The notes under the pieces were generated by a model that saw nothing but the letters and a program-made list of their open reading frames with translations, did no database searches and was not told the origin of the DNA. A stretch of 64,000 nt of DNA from Tahibacter amnicola (GTDB taxonomy: Bacteria > Pseudomonadota > Gammaproteobacteria > Xanthomonadales > Rhodanobacteraceae): NCBI RefSeq assembly GCF_025398735.1, contig NZ_CP104694.1:3993001-4057000 (forward strand), written 5' to 3'. Positions 56,041 through 64,000 of the stretch are shown in pieces (position 1 is the stretch's first letter; each line of letters starts with the position of its first letter). A program made the translations under genes and the position numbers.

Positions 56041-57132
56041 TCACTTCGCCACCGTCACCCCGATGTTCTCGGCCGAACCACCCGACGGGACGTACACGCC
56101 CTGGATCTGCGACAGATCCACCACGCCTTCGATGGTCTTGCCGATACGCGAACGACCGTCGTCGCCGCCGAGCACGACATAGGCTGTCTGGATGGCCGTA
56201 TCGACAATGAGCGCGTCGGCACGGCCGTCCTGGTTGAAATCAGCGGTGATCGACTGCGTTTCGCCCGCACCCGGTGCGAATCCGAGGTCCACCAGCGCCG
56301 GGTGTTCTGTCATCCTGGCCTTGGCACCACCCGTTAACACGGGGATGTGCAGGAAAGCCGTCGTGGTGCCACCAGCGCCCCAGCAGACAAAGACCTCGGT
56401 GGTCGTGTGATTGTATCCACGCATCCACGAACCGCTCGTCGGACCGACATTGCAGCCCGTGGCATAGGTGGACGACCAGCTAACGGTGACCACGCCAGGC
56501 GCGTGCAGGGCCGCCGGAAGTGCGGTCGCAAACACACGTGGTGCGGGCGGCGTCACTGTCAGCGTCGCGGTCTTTGAAGTCTTGTAGCTGCCGCGCACGC
56601 ACGTCACGGTCACCGTCTGGTTGCTGGTCGGCTTGGTGACGGCGCTGCCGGAGGTACCGCTGACCGCAATGCCGCCGGTCGCGGAACAGCTGGTGGCGTA
56701 TTTCGACGTCCAGGTAAAAGTCGAGGACTGGCCCAGCGTGATGCTGGCCGGCGAAAAGGCGATATTGACCACCGGCGCCGTATCCGCCGGCATCACCGTG
56801 ACAACCGGTTCGGCGACGTCATAGGCGCCACCTTCTTCGCTGCACAGCACGCGTGCGGTCGTCGTCTGCGACGGACGCACCACGATGGAGCCGGTTTCGC
56901 CGCCGAACTGCAGCCCGCCGGGCAGGCCGGTGATACGGCAGCCGGTGATATCACCGCCGCGCGCCGTCCACGACAGCGTGGTGGACTGACCGGCCGCAAT
57001 CGCACTGGGCGAGAAACGCGCCGACACGACGACGTTGACGGGGGTACCACCGCCCGACTCGGTCGCGGCCAGGGCGTGGGTCGACAGCAGCACGGCGGCT
57101 GCCAGTCCATTCATTACAACAATCGATTTCAT
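56041..57132 (-). CDS. Secreted Ig-like repeat protein, 363 aa
   Basis: A Sec-type signal peptide (MKSIVVMNGLAAAVLLSTHA, cleavage after about residue 22) is followed by three Ig-like repeats of about 80 residues. Each has a conserved Trp and a Cys pair: TTLSWTARGGDITGCRI, SSTFTWTSKYATSCSA, VTVSWSSTYATGC. The last ~65 residues contain an FG-GAP-like unit (ADFNQDGRADALIVD). Such repeats are common in surface or secreted proteins of Xanthomonadales and probably mediate binding. No enzymatic domain is present. I chose ATG 57132 because it begins the signal peptide; the open frame continues upstream to 57507 without coding character. The gene is convergent with the ABC transporter gene and divergent from the hydrolase gene at 57643. 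Confidence 0.82.
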   Translation of the reverse strand: MKSIVVMNGLAAAVLLSTHALAATESGGGTPVNVVVSARFSPSAIAAGQSTTLSWTARGGDITGCRITGLPGGLQFGGETGSIVVRPSQTTTARVLCSEEGGAYDVAEPVVTVMPADTAPVVNIAFSPASITLGQSSTFTWTSKYATSCSATGGIAVSGTSGSAVTKPTSNQTVTVTCVRGSYKTSKTATLTVTPPAPRVFATALPAALHAPGVVTVSWSSTYATGCNVGPTSGSWMRGYNHTTTEVFVCWGAGGTTTAFLHIPVLTGGAKARMTEHPALVDLGFAPGAGETQSITADFNQDGRADALIVDTAIQTAYVVLGGDDGRSRIGKTIEGVVDLSQIQGVYVPSGGSAENIGVTVAK

Positions 57133-57476
57133 AGGCTCAGGGATTCCAGATAGTGGATGACACCCGAGGCAGTCAGACACCAGGCAATACACCGCCACGC
57201 CAGCCGGGACCGGCGAGTCGGACCGCTTCGGGGTTGACACGACACGCCGCCGTGACCGGCAGCATGGATACTTCGGCAGACCTCCTTTTCCGCAGTGCGG
57301 CGATCGGATTGGCAACCCTTGCAGCTGCCTGTACTCCACGGCAGCGTTGTCCGTGTGATGCGCGGCTGCCGCTTCGGTTTGCACCTCGCGGGCCGGATTC
57401 ACGAAACGGCTCTCACAGGCAGTGCTGCCGTTGCGGCAGTGCACAAAGGGAATGCCCCGGACTGCCAGAACTGCTA

Positions 57477-57492
57477 GTCGTGCCGGCACGAC
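57477..57492. repeat. 16-bp perfect palindrome GTCGTGCCGGCACGAC
   Basis: Lies in the 510-bp divergent region 57133-57642, 22 bases upstream of the -35 of the promoter described below. It could be a regulator site. The rest of that region shows no gene. Confidence 0.5.
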
Positions 57493-57508
57493 CAGCGAAG
57501 GCCGCAAA

Positions 57509-57541
57509 GTCCATTGCTTTCACAATGGACATCTGTATAAC
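57509..57541 (+). promoter_or_regulatory. Promoter with overlapping 8-bp-arm operator for the hydrolase-like gene
   Basis: -35 TTGCTT (57514-57519) and -10 TATAAC (57536-57541) with a 16-bp spacer, about 100 bases before the start codon at 57643. An inverted repeat GTCCATTG-ctttca-CAATGGAC (57509-57530) covers the -35 and most of the spacer, a position where a repressor would block RNA polymerase. Confidence 0.6.
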
Positions 57542-57642
57542 TGGCAGTTCGGTCCCGTATTCAAGGGATCCAGACACGGGGCTGAACCGCACGAACCATT
57601 CATCACTCACTGAAAGTCCGGCCGTTCCTGGGAGGGAATGCT

Positions 57643-59562
57643 GTGAAAACCGATCGCCTGACGTCGTCCATTCTTTTCTGCCTCGCCCTTGCCGCGCCGC
57701 TGGCGCAGGCCGCACCGGTACCCAAGCAGCTCGCGGGACCGCCTTCCGATTTCTCCACGTTGCGGGCGCCTGATCCTTCGGCCTCACCGATCTTCTCCAA
57801 GAGCGCCCTGGTACCCGTCGTATTCACGCGTGGCAAACAGGGGCAGTCCACGTTCCAGGTAACGCTGCCTGCCGCCAACGGCCGGCTGCGTTTCATCGCG
57901 TTTGCAGGAAACGAGGCCTGGCGCCTGGCGTTGACATCGCCATCGGGACGACGCGCACCGCCCGCCGATTTCGCCGCGACCATTCGCGAGGCGGATTTCG
58001 GCATGGAACTGGCCACGCACCGCGGCAGCTACTACGCCTTCGAAACATCGGAGAAGGGCGACTGGACCCTGACCGTCGACGCTGACGCTGGCGCGCGTGA
58101 CGGGTACCTTCTGCTGGAAGGTGATCCATCCACTGAACTGGCCTCCTACCAGACGCACCGTCGCCAGACGGTCGGCTCGCGTATCGCAATCGTGGCGGCG
58201 CTGGCCACCGGCATGAAGCCGGTTGCAGGTCCGCTGGGCGGCCGACTGGATACCGCGCAGCTGCGCGTGACAACCCCCGCCGGTATCGTCCGGACCTACC
58301 CCATGGCAGACGATGGCGCGCACGATGACGGCGCCGCCGGGGATGGCCTGTTCGGCGCCGAGTTCCCGGCCGAGATGGCTGGTTCCTACATTGCCCAGGT
58401 GATTGGCCACGGCAAAGATGCCGGGGGCTCTTCTGTGCTACGCACCGCGGAGCACATCGTTGCAGTTGTGGAACCCAGCCTGCGCCTGGGCGACGTGCTC
58501 CAGGCGCGGGGCGAAACCAGCAAGGGCACACGGCTGGCTATCACCTTGCCGGTCGCCGCCGCACGCGCCGAACAGCACTACCGGGCTTATGCAGAAGTCT
58601 GGGGTACCGACGCACGCGGCAAACCGGTCGCGGTCGCGTGGGTCGGCGGCATGGTGACGCCAGCCAATGGCCAGCTCAGCCTGGGATTCGATACGCGTTG
58701 GATCAGCCGCTCCGGTGCCAAGGCGCCCTTTGAACTGCGTTCGCTGCGCATCGAAGATCCCGACCACTTCATCACGCTGGCAGGGGCTGCACGCGTACCG
58801 CTCACTTTGCCGACGATGCGCAACAGCGACGCGCCGGCCGGCGAGATCGATGAGCTGATGACGATGGGTCCGCGACCGGCATTGAGCGGCGATTCGCGCG
58901 GCGTCGGATCGCGTCTGCTGCTGGTCCATGGCTACTGTTCCGGTGGGGTGTGGCCGGCCTCTCACTTCACCAGCGCGTCGACTTTCCTCGACGCCAACCA
59001 GAGCCGCTCGCACGACCAGTTCGCGCGCCTGATCCAGAGTTTCGGCAGCACCTGGAACTCCTTCGGAACAGTCAACCACAGCCAGGGCGGCGCCGCGTCA
59101 CTGCATCTGTATACCTACTACTGGAGCGGCCTGGACAACGCGACCGGCAGCCGCCTGATCCAGTCTGTCGGCACCCCCTACAAGGGCACCAATATCGCCG
59201 GCATCCTGGCGACGCTGGGTTCCTGGTTCGGTGTCGGTTGCGGCTCCAACGACAATCTCACCTACAGCGGCGCCAGCGCCTGGCTGGCGGGCATCCCGAC
59301 TACCCGCCGCGCGAAAGTGAACTACTACACCACTGCCTTCCGCACCACCAACTGGTGGACGAACGACTACTGCAATGTCGCCACCGACCTCGTACTGAAT
59401 GACCCCGAGGACGGCACCACGGAGCAGACCAACGGCCAGCTCAGCGGTGCGGTCAACCGCGGACACACCACCGGCCAATGCCACACCACCGGCATGCGCG
59501 ATCCGGCGCAGTACCAGGACGCCTCCCGCAACGCAACGATGAACGCCAACGCGGCGCGTTGA
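57643..59562 (+). CDS. Secreted alpha/beta-hydrolase-like protein resembling 'conditioned medium factor', 639 aa
   Basis: Starts at GTG 57643 with GGAGGG 8 bases upstream. A signal peptide (LTSSILFCLALAAPLAQA) ends at about residue 24. Residues 25-400 look like beta-rich accessory domains with RTYPMADDGAHDDGAAGDGL-type turns. The C-terminal part has a lipase-like start LLVHGYCSGGVW (about 425) and NHSQGGAASLHL (Ser near 481), a variant GxSxG nucleophile elbow in which the first Gly is replaced (HSQGG keeps Ser and second Gly). The tail ends in Asn/Thr/His-rich sequence. Proteins of this layout are annotated as 'conditioned medium factor' or choice-of-anchor X proteins in Lysobacter/Xanthomonas-type genomes; I recall this from family knowledge and cannot confirm it here. 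Substrate unknown, probably an extracellular esterase or lipase. Confidence 0.72.
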   Translation: MKTDRLTSSILFCLALAAPLAQAAPVPKQLAGPPSDFSTLRAPDPSASPIFSKSALVPVVFTRGKQGQSTFQVTLPAANGRLRFIAFAGNEAWRLALTSPSGRRAPPADFAATIREADFGMELATHRGSYYAFETSEKGDWTLTVDADAGARDGYLLLEGDPSTELASYQTHRRQTVGSRIAIVAALATGMKPVAGPLGGRLDTAQLRVTTPAGIVRTYPMADDGAHDDGAAGDGLFGAEFPAEMAGSYIAQVIGHGKDAGGSSVLRTAEHIVAVVEPSLRLGDVLQARGETSKGTRLAITLPVAAARAEQHYRAYAEVWGTDARGKPVAVAWVGGMVTPANGQLSLGFDTRWISRSGAKAPFELRSLRIEDPDHFITLAGAARVPLTLPTMRNSDAPAGEIDELMTMGPRPALSGDSRGVGSRLLLVHGYCSGGVWPASHFTSASTFLDANQSRSHDQFARLIQSFGSTWNSFGTVNHSQGGAASLHLYTYYWSGLDNATGSRLIQSVGTPYKGTNIAGILATLGSWFGVGCGSNDNLTYSGASAWLAGIPTTRRAKVNYYTTAFRTTNWWTNDYCNVATDLVLNDPEDGTTEQTNGQLSGAVNRGHTTGQCHTTGMRDPAQYQDASRNATMNANAAR

Positions 59563-59673
59563 AGCGGCCTCCGCCGCGGCGACCTGGTCGCCGCGGCACT
59601 GCCTTCATCAAGACCCTGATACGCCGTACCATGGCGCCCTGCGCGCGCCCGGCCGAACCGGCCGCAGGGAGGC

Positions 59674-61989
59674 GTGCGCGCCACGAACCCAGCCACGCAA
59701 ACGGGGTATGTCGTGTTGCTATCGCAGTGGATCTGTCGGCTCGCCTTGCCCGTGTCCGGGATTGCCGTCCTCCTTTCATCCGGCGGCGCGCACGCCCAGG
59801 TGTCGTTGACCACAATGGGGGTGCCGTATACGCAGAGTTTCGACACCCTGCCCGCCAGCGGCTCGGCCACCTGGACGAACAACTCGACCGTCCCCGGCTG
59901 GTTTCATGCCCGGACGGGCACCGGCACCACGATCGTGGCGAACGACGGTTCCAGCAATGCCGGCAACCTCTATAGCTACGGCACTGGCACGGCCACCGAT
60001 CGCGCGCTGGGGGCACTCGGATCGGGCAACGCGGCCATCGGCAATCTGTTCTGGGGTGTGCGCCTGCAGAACAATACCGGCGCCACGATCACGGCGCTGG
60101 ACGTGTCCTTCGTCGGCGAGCAATGGCGCAACAGCGCTGCCGCCGCCCAGACTGTTGCCTTCTCCTATCTGGTCGGCAGCCCGACTGTCACCGGCAGCCT
60201 GGCCGAGTTCCAGTCCGCGGGAACGGCCGTCGCCGCGCTGGACTTCCCGTCCCCGATCACCGGCGGCGCCGCCGGTGCGCTCAACGGCAATCTCGCGGCC
60301 AACCAGGTCACCGTCACCTCGACCATTTCGGGGCTGAGCATCCCCAACGGGACCGAGGTGATGCTGCGCTGGTCGGATCCGGACCACACCGGCGCGGATC
60401 ACGGCCTGTCGATCGACAGTTTCGCGGTCACGCCGCAGGGCGTGACCCTGCCGAACCTCACGATCAACGACGTGAGCCTCAACGAAGGTAACACGGGCAC
60501 GACGTCCTTCACCTTCACCGTTTCCCTGTCGGCGCCGGCCGGTCCGGGTGGCGTCACCTTCGATATCGGAACGGCTGACGATTCGGCCGTCGCGCCGGGC
60601 GACTACGCCACCAACTCGCTGACATCCCAGACCATCCCCTCGGGCAGTTCGACCTACTCCTTCACCGTCAACGTCAATGGCGACCCGGATGTCGAGACGA
60701 ACGAAGCCTTCTTCGTCAACGTCAGCACTGTCACCGGCGCGAACGTCACCGACGGCCAGGGCGTGGGTACCGTCCAGAACGACGACGTGCCCGCGAGCGC
60801 AGATCTCGCCGTCACGGTGGTGGATTCCCCCGACCCGGTACTGGCGGGCAACAACCTGACGTACACGGTCACCGTGACCAACAATGGTCCCGACGCGGCC
60901 TCGACGGTCAGTCTCTCCGATACGTTGCCCGGCACCCTGACGTTTGTCTCGTTCACCGCACCCGGTGGCTGGTCCTGCACGACGCCGGCCGTCGGCGCCG
61001 GTGGCACCGTTTCCTGCTCGATCGCATCGCTGGGCGTCGGCAGCGCGGTGTTCACGCTGGTCGGCAATGTGCCCGCCGACACGCCGGCCGGCACCATCTT
61101 TTCGAATACGGCAACGGCCAGCTCGACGACCAGTGATCCGTCCACTGGCAATGAGAGCGGCACCGCCACGACCACTACGGCAGTCGGCGTCGATCTCGCC
61201 GTAACCGTGGCCGACGCGCCCGACCCGGTGGTCGCCGGCGCCACGGTCACCTATACGGTCACCGTCGCCAACGCAGGCCCAAGCACAGCGGCGAATGTCT
61301 CCTTGTCAGATACCTTGCCAGCCGGCACGACCTTCGTGTCACTGACAGCCCCCGGCGGCTGGTCCTGCACGACGCCGGCCGTCGGCGCCACCGGCACCAT
61401 CAGCTGCTCGATCGCGGCATTGCCGGCCGGTAGTGCACCGTTCACACTGGCGGCGAACGTCGACGCCGGCGTTGCTGCGGGCACGGTGCTTTCCAACACG
61501 GCCACGGGTATCACCTCGACGACCGATACCAACCCGGGCAACGAGTCGGGAACGGCAACGACGACCGTGACCACCTCGGCCGACCTCAGCGTCACCAACA
61601 GCCCGTCGACCAGCAACGCGATCAACGGGCAGCCGATCACCTACACCATCACGGTGACCAACGCCGGCACCAGCAATGCGGCCAATGTCACTTTGTCCAA
61701 TCCGATACCCAGCGGCACGACCTTCACCTCACTCAGTTCGCCGGGTGGCTGGAGCTGCACGACGCCGGCTGCCGGCGCCACTGGCACCGTTTCCTGCACC
61801 CTGGCATCGCTGGCGCCGGGCATGGCGGTCTTCTCGCTCACGGTCACCGTCGACAACGGCTTGCCCCCCTCGACCATCGTGGACGTCGCTACCGTGACGT
61901 CGACCACCACCGACCCGAATACCGGCAACGAGTCAGCCACCGCCATGACCAGTACGCCGGTCTCGCTACAGTCGTTTGAAGTTGACTGA
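59674..61989 (+). CDS. Secreted Calx-beta and triple DUF11 repeat protein, 771 aa
   Basis: Signal peptide (about 18-42, ending GGAHA-Q). Residues 43-260 form a beta-sandwich-like region of the kind found at the N-terminus of large secreted nucleases and adhesins (YTQSFDTLPASG, FWGVRLQNNTG). Residues about 263-370 are a Calx-beta domain (LNEGNTGTTSFTFTVSLS, DYATNS, NDD). Three DUF11 repeats of about 125-130 residues follow (ADLAVTVVDSPDPVLAGNN, then YTVTVTNNGPDAA and GGWSCTTPAVG). The protein stops directly after the third repeat without the IPTL-CTERM or LPXTG-like sorting signal that often ends such proteins. The GTG 59674 start has GGGAGG very close; a GTG at 59713 would fit equally well. 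Probably a surface-associated or extracellular protein without enzymatic function. Confidence 0.82.
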   Translation: MRATNPATQTGYVVLLSQWICRLALPVSGIAVLLSSGGAHAQVSLTTMGVPYTQSFDTLPASGSATWTNNSTVPGWFHARTGTGTTIVANDGSSNAGNLYSYGTGTATDRALGALGSGNAAIGNLFWGVRLQNNTGATITALDVSFVGEQWRNSAAAAQTVAFSYLVGSPTVTGSLAEFQSAGTAVAALDFPSPITGGAAGALNGNLAANQVTVTSTISGLSIPNGTEVMLRWSDPDHTGADHGLSIDSFAVTPQGVTLPNLTINDVSLNEGNTGTTSFTFTVSLSAPAGPGGVTFDIGTADDSAVAPGDYATNSLTSQTIPSGSSTYSFTVNVNGDPDVETNEAFFVNVSTVTGANVTDGQGVGTVQNDDVPASADLAVTVVDSPDPVLAGNNLTYTVTVTNNGPDAASTVSLSDTLPGTLTFVSFTAPGGWSCTTPAVGAGGTVSCSIASLGVGSAVFTLVGNVPADTPAGTIFSNTATASSTTSDPSTGNESGTATTTTAVGVDLAVTVADAPDPVVAGATVTYTVTVANAGPSTAANVSLSDTLPAGTTFVSLTAPGGWSCTTPAVGATGTISCSIAALPAGSAPFTLAANVDAGVAAGTVLSNTATGITSTTDTNPGNESGTATTTVTTSADLSVTNSPSTSNAINGQPITYTITVTNAGTSNAANVTLSNPIPSGTTFTSLSSPGGWSCTTPAAGATGTVSCTLASLAPGMAVFSLTVTVDNGLPPSTIVDVATVTSTTTDPNTGNESATAMTSTPVSLQSFEVD
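60796..61960 (+). repeat. Three tandem DUF11-encoding repeats (~390 bp each)
   Basis: Units begin near 60799, 61189 and 61576. They share phrases such as GGCTGGTCCTGCACGACGCC at 60966 and 61359 and a diverged form (GGCTGGAGCTGCACGACGCC) near 61746. The repetition is imperfect, so it is an old domain repeat rather than a recent duplication. Confidence 0.8.
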
Positions 61990-61997
61990 AAAACAGA

Positions 61998-62026
61998 AAG
62001 CGGGCGGGAGTGAATCCCGCCCGCTT
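61998..62026 (-). terminator. Bidirectional stem-loop, best as terminator of the zinc-protein gene
   Basis: Perfect 12-bp stem AAGCGGGCGGGA / TCCCGCCCGCTT with loop GTGAA between two converging genes. On the minus strand it is followed by TCTGTTTTTC, so it can end the transcript of the gene at 62099. On the plus strand it lies 9 bases after the DUF11-protein stop but lacks a T-run. Confidence 0.85.
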
Positions 62027-62098
62027 CCAGCGGCCCTGTTCCCCCATGGGAAGGGGTTAGCAGGCCTCGTCCGGGAACCGGCGCGTCGCCGGCGCGTA

Positions 62099-62455
62099 TC
62101 AGTCGAAATCGAAGATGTCGCCCAGCCACGACTTGCGGCGATGCTTGTCGTACCCATGCCCGTGGCGATGGTGGTCGTCATCATGGTGGCGATGGCCGCG
62201 GTGATGGTCGTCGCCATGGGAGCGGTACTGGCGCTCACGGTCATCATCACGGTGGCGGTAGTCGTCACGCCGCTCCGGCGGCGGTGGGGGCGGCGCGCTG
62301 CGCTGCGGCTCCTGCTGTGCCGCGGCGCGCTCGATAAGCCGGTCCAGTTCACCGCGATCCAGCCACACGCCGCGACATTGCGGGCAGTAGTCGATCTCGA
62401 TCCCCTGGCGCTCGGTGATGTTCAGGTTGATCTCTTTGCAGACGGGGCACTTCAT
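62099..62455 (-). CDS. TFIIB-type zinc-finger domain protein with His/Asp-rich tail, 118 aa
   Basis: Residues 1-42 match the zf-TFIIB family: CPVC at positions 3-6, then a hydrophobic segment ending in IDYCPQCRGVWLDRGEL, a four-cysteine zinc site. Start ATG 62455 has GGAG 9 bases upstream; in-frame ATGs further upstream would precede the domain with unrelated sequence. The C-terminal half is low-complexity: a Pro run, then many Arg, His and Asp residues (DDHHRGHRHHDDDHHRHG), ending in KSWLGDIFDFD. The His/Asp tail could bind metal ions. Function unknown; members of the family are small cytoplasmic proteins, sometimes linked to nucleic acid or stress functions. Confidence 0.85.
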   Translation of the reverse strand: MKCPVCKEINLNITERQGIEIDYCPQCRGVWLDRGELDRLIERAAAQQEPQRSAPPPPPPERRDDYRHRDDDRERQYRSHGDDHHRGHRHHDDDHHRHGHGYDKHRRKSWLGDIFDFD

Positions 62456-62710
62456 GGTGTCGCACTCCACACGGATGACAGGCGGGGACGTTCGAGGAGG
62501 CATCCTCTCCCCGTGCGACCTGCGTCCCACGGGGCGTCGTCAATCCGGCGCAGCCGAGCCTGCACCCACAGACTGACTGCACCGCGATCGACGACTATAC
62601 CGCAGGCCCTGGCGAAGACAGCGCGAACGCGCGACTGCTGCGCCCGCCACTGCGACACACCGCCGCACCCTGCCCTGCGTCACTGGCATTGCGCGACGCT
62701 GCGCGCGGAC

Positions 62711-63607
62711 TCACCCGTGCAGCAGCGAGCGCGTTGTCGGCACCAGGCGCAGAACTTCCAGGTCCGCCCGCAACCGGCGGCGCAGGTCGGGCAGGATTTC
62801 GCGCTGCCACCGCGCCGAGCCCTCAAGCCGTGCCAGATGCGTCTCGTAGTCCACCATGCTGTCATAGGTGGCAAACCACACGAACACCCATTCCCCCGCC
62901 CGGACCGGCAGCGCGGGAAAGGTATTTTCCGACGCCTCCGTCACCAGACGCGCCACGACACACGCCCCCTGCCGCTCCAGCTCCGGCAGTACGGATTGCG
63001 CCAACAGTGTCTTGAACGCCTCGTCGGGTGCTGCATCCAGGTAGGCGATCGTTGCTACCACCAGGCCCGGCGGCGAGGTACCGGCGTCCGGTGGCAAGCG
63101 GCTGCGACCGGACTCCTGGAAACCACTGCCGCTGTCGGCCGGCTTGAGCAACAGCACGTTGTCCGAATCGATCATCGTCGCGTTCGCCGCCGAGCGATGT
63201 GCCTTCCACGTCGGGCCGCTGTAGAAGGCGTTCAGGGCACGCGCCCGCGACGGCATGTCGGCAAATCCGCGCAGCCACACGAAGCGGTCGGGCCGGTCCA
63301 GGTCGCGGAACTGGCCGATCAGGCGCATGCCTTCGGCTTCCTGCGTTTCCACGAAATGGCGCTCGAACAGCGCGATCAACGTGTCGCGCTGGCCGGGATG
63401 CAGCGTGTACTGGCGCAGTTCGATGACGCCGCAGCAGCGTGCGGGGGCCGGCCGGTCGAGTCCCGCTACGTCGGCGGCAGCGCGGGACAGGCCCGCCGAC
63501 GCCGACACACCCGAGCCGGCCACCGCCAAGCCCATGCCGGCGAGCAGAAACTCACGTCTGTCACTGCGAAAGGAAGCCACGGGGATCTGCGGCGACGTCA
63601 CTGTCAT
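62711..63607 (-). CDS. Tat-exported NIPSNAP-family protein, 298 aa
   Basis: A twin-arginine signal (SDRREFLLAGMGLAVAGSG, Arg17-Arg18) indicates folded export to the periplasm. The rest has two ferredoxin-like NIPSNAP modules: VIELRQYTLHPGQRDTLIALF (about 61-81) with FVWLRGFADMPSRARALNAFY, and a second module starting VVATIAYLD with WVFVWFATYDSMVDYETHL. The function of bacterial NIPSNAP proteins is poorly known; some sit next to redox or aromatic-degradation genes. The start at ATG 63607 is the one that keeps the Tat motif. It is divergent from the truncated cytochrome-like gene at the right edge, which is also exported. Confidence 0.88.
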   Translation of the reverse strand: MTVTSPQIPVASFRSDRREFLLAGMGLAVAGSGVSASAGLSRAAADVAGLDRPAPARCCGVIELRQYTLHPGQRDTLIALFERHFVETQEAEGMRLIGQFRDLDRPDRFVWLRGFADMPSRARALNAFYSGPTWKAHRSAANATMIDSDNVLLLKPADSGSGFQESGRSRLPPDAGTSPPGLVVATIAYLDAAPDEAFKTLLAQSVLPELERQGACVVARLVTEASENTFPALPVRAGEWVFVWFATYDSMVDYETHLARLEGSARWQREILPDLRRRLRADLEVLRLVPTTRSLLHG

Positions 63608-63825
63608 GGGCGTTTCCTCTGGTAGGGAACCGTGTTCCCGGAAACGTGGACGCTAGCAGCCAAACAGGTCAGATTCCGCCCGCATTGATGCAAGGGTCCG
63701 CAACCTGCCGGACTGCCCTCCCCTTGCGCTGGCCGATATCTGGCGGCGCGATGCAACCGAAACCCCCTGCAAGCAGCACAAAGGGCGCCAGGCAACAATC
63801 CCCCGGCCAACCAAGGAACGCGTTC

Positions 63826-64000
63826 ATGACAAAAGGGTTCTGCACTTTCCGAACAGCCGCTGCGCTCGTGCTGAGCGTGGCTGGCGCCGTCGCCCACGCC
63901 GAGGTAACACCCTGCGTAGCGAGACGACTACAGCGCCGTACCACCGAAATACAACGTCGACTTCCCTACGGACATCCAACCGATCCTGGATGTCGCCTGC
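63826..64000 (+). pseudogene. 5' end of a secreted, probably cytochrome-c-like protein gene with an apparent frameshift, cut by window edge
   Basis: ATG 63826 has AAGGA 7 bases upstream and encodes a clear signal peptide (FRTAAALVLSVAGAVAHAE). After that the same frame becomes Arg-rich and unlike protein. The next frame (from about 63920) reads DDYSAVPPKYNVDFPTDIQP followed by ILDVAC. This is the usual N-terminal part of cytochrome-c-like domains in which DIQPIL...C precedes a CxxCH haem motif. In that second frame two stop codons (TAA near 63905 and TAG near 63917) block any start of its own. So either one base was lost/added between 63898 and 63922 (mutation or sequence error) or the gene is broken. 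The continuation is outside the window. Confidence 0.5.

Noticed and set aside
1-64000. tRNA, rRNA, CRISPR array, insertion sequence, phage or integrase genes
   Set aside because: No cloverleaf-like or rRNA-like sequence, no short regularly spaced repeats and no transposase or integrase motifs were seen; the large repeats are NRPS modules.

Overview
The window is high-GC bacterial DNA. The protein families (SoxR with a SoxR-type box, Tat-type and Sec-type secreted proteins, DUF11/Calx-beta and Ig-like secreted proteins, NRPS proteins with TubC-type docking domains) suggest a gammaproteobacterium of the Xanthomonadales/Lysobacterales, for example a Lysobacter- or Rhodanobacteraceae-like genus. 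This is inference; no marker gene in the window fixes the genus.

Region 1 (1-43918, all minus strand) is one very large NRPS/PKS operon read from right to left, and it leaves the window at base 1. Six contiguous genes (3205, 2210, 4309, 2657, 1791 and at least 424 residues) overlap by one base or are 1-2 bases apart, with one 113-base gap. Reading order: an EntF-like starter C domain with A-T, then two C-A-T modules; C-A-T plus a heterocyclization module (Cy-A-T) whose code points to cysteine; four C-A-T modules (codes read as Gly, Gly, Asn, Asn); C-A(Asn)-T fused to KS-AT-KR-ACP; a C-T module that has lost its adenylation core, then C-A(Ala-like)-T; and a last C domain cut by the window edge. 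The backbone I read is X-(Tyr/Phe)-X-X-Cys(thiazoline)-Gly-Gly-Asn-Asn-Asn-(hydroxylated C2 ketide)-[no own monomer]-Ala-... . I do not recognise the product. The Gly pair and the Asn pair each contain a nearly identical direct repeat of about 2.5-2.7 kb, so both were duplicated or homogenised recently. No thioesterase, epimerase, oxidase, MbtH or PPTase is visible; termination genes must lie to the left of the window.

Region 2 (43919-50344) starts with about 1.8 kb without a convincing gene, which should hold the NRPS promoter. It continues with a GNAT acetyltransferase, two small envelope proteins of unknown function, and a divergent soxR / MFS efflux pair with a good SoxR box between them.

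Region 3 (50374-55940) is the most novel-looking small system. A minus-strand operon encodes a 61-residue peptide with a strong ribosome binding site, a UUCG stem-loop, an MvdD/PsnB-like ATP-grasp ligase, an SDH/ClpP-fold serine protease, a MauE-like membrane protein and a TlpA/MauD-like thioredoxin-fold protein. An exporter-type ABC ATPase is transcribed divergently and has a strong terminator. I read this as a graspetide-like RiPP cluster with built-in proteolysis and disulfide handling.

Region 4 (56041-64000) holds secreted or accessory genes: an Ig-like repeat protein, a secreted alpha/beta-hydrolase-like protein resembling 'conditioned medium factor', a Calx-beta/DUF11 protein, a zf-TFIIB zinc protein, a Tat-exported NIPSNAP protein, and at the right edge the start of what looks like a cytochrome-c-type protein with an apparent frameshift.
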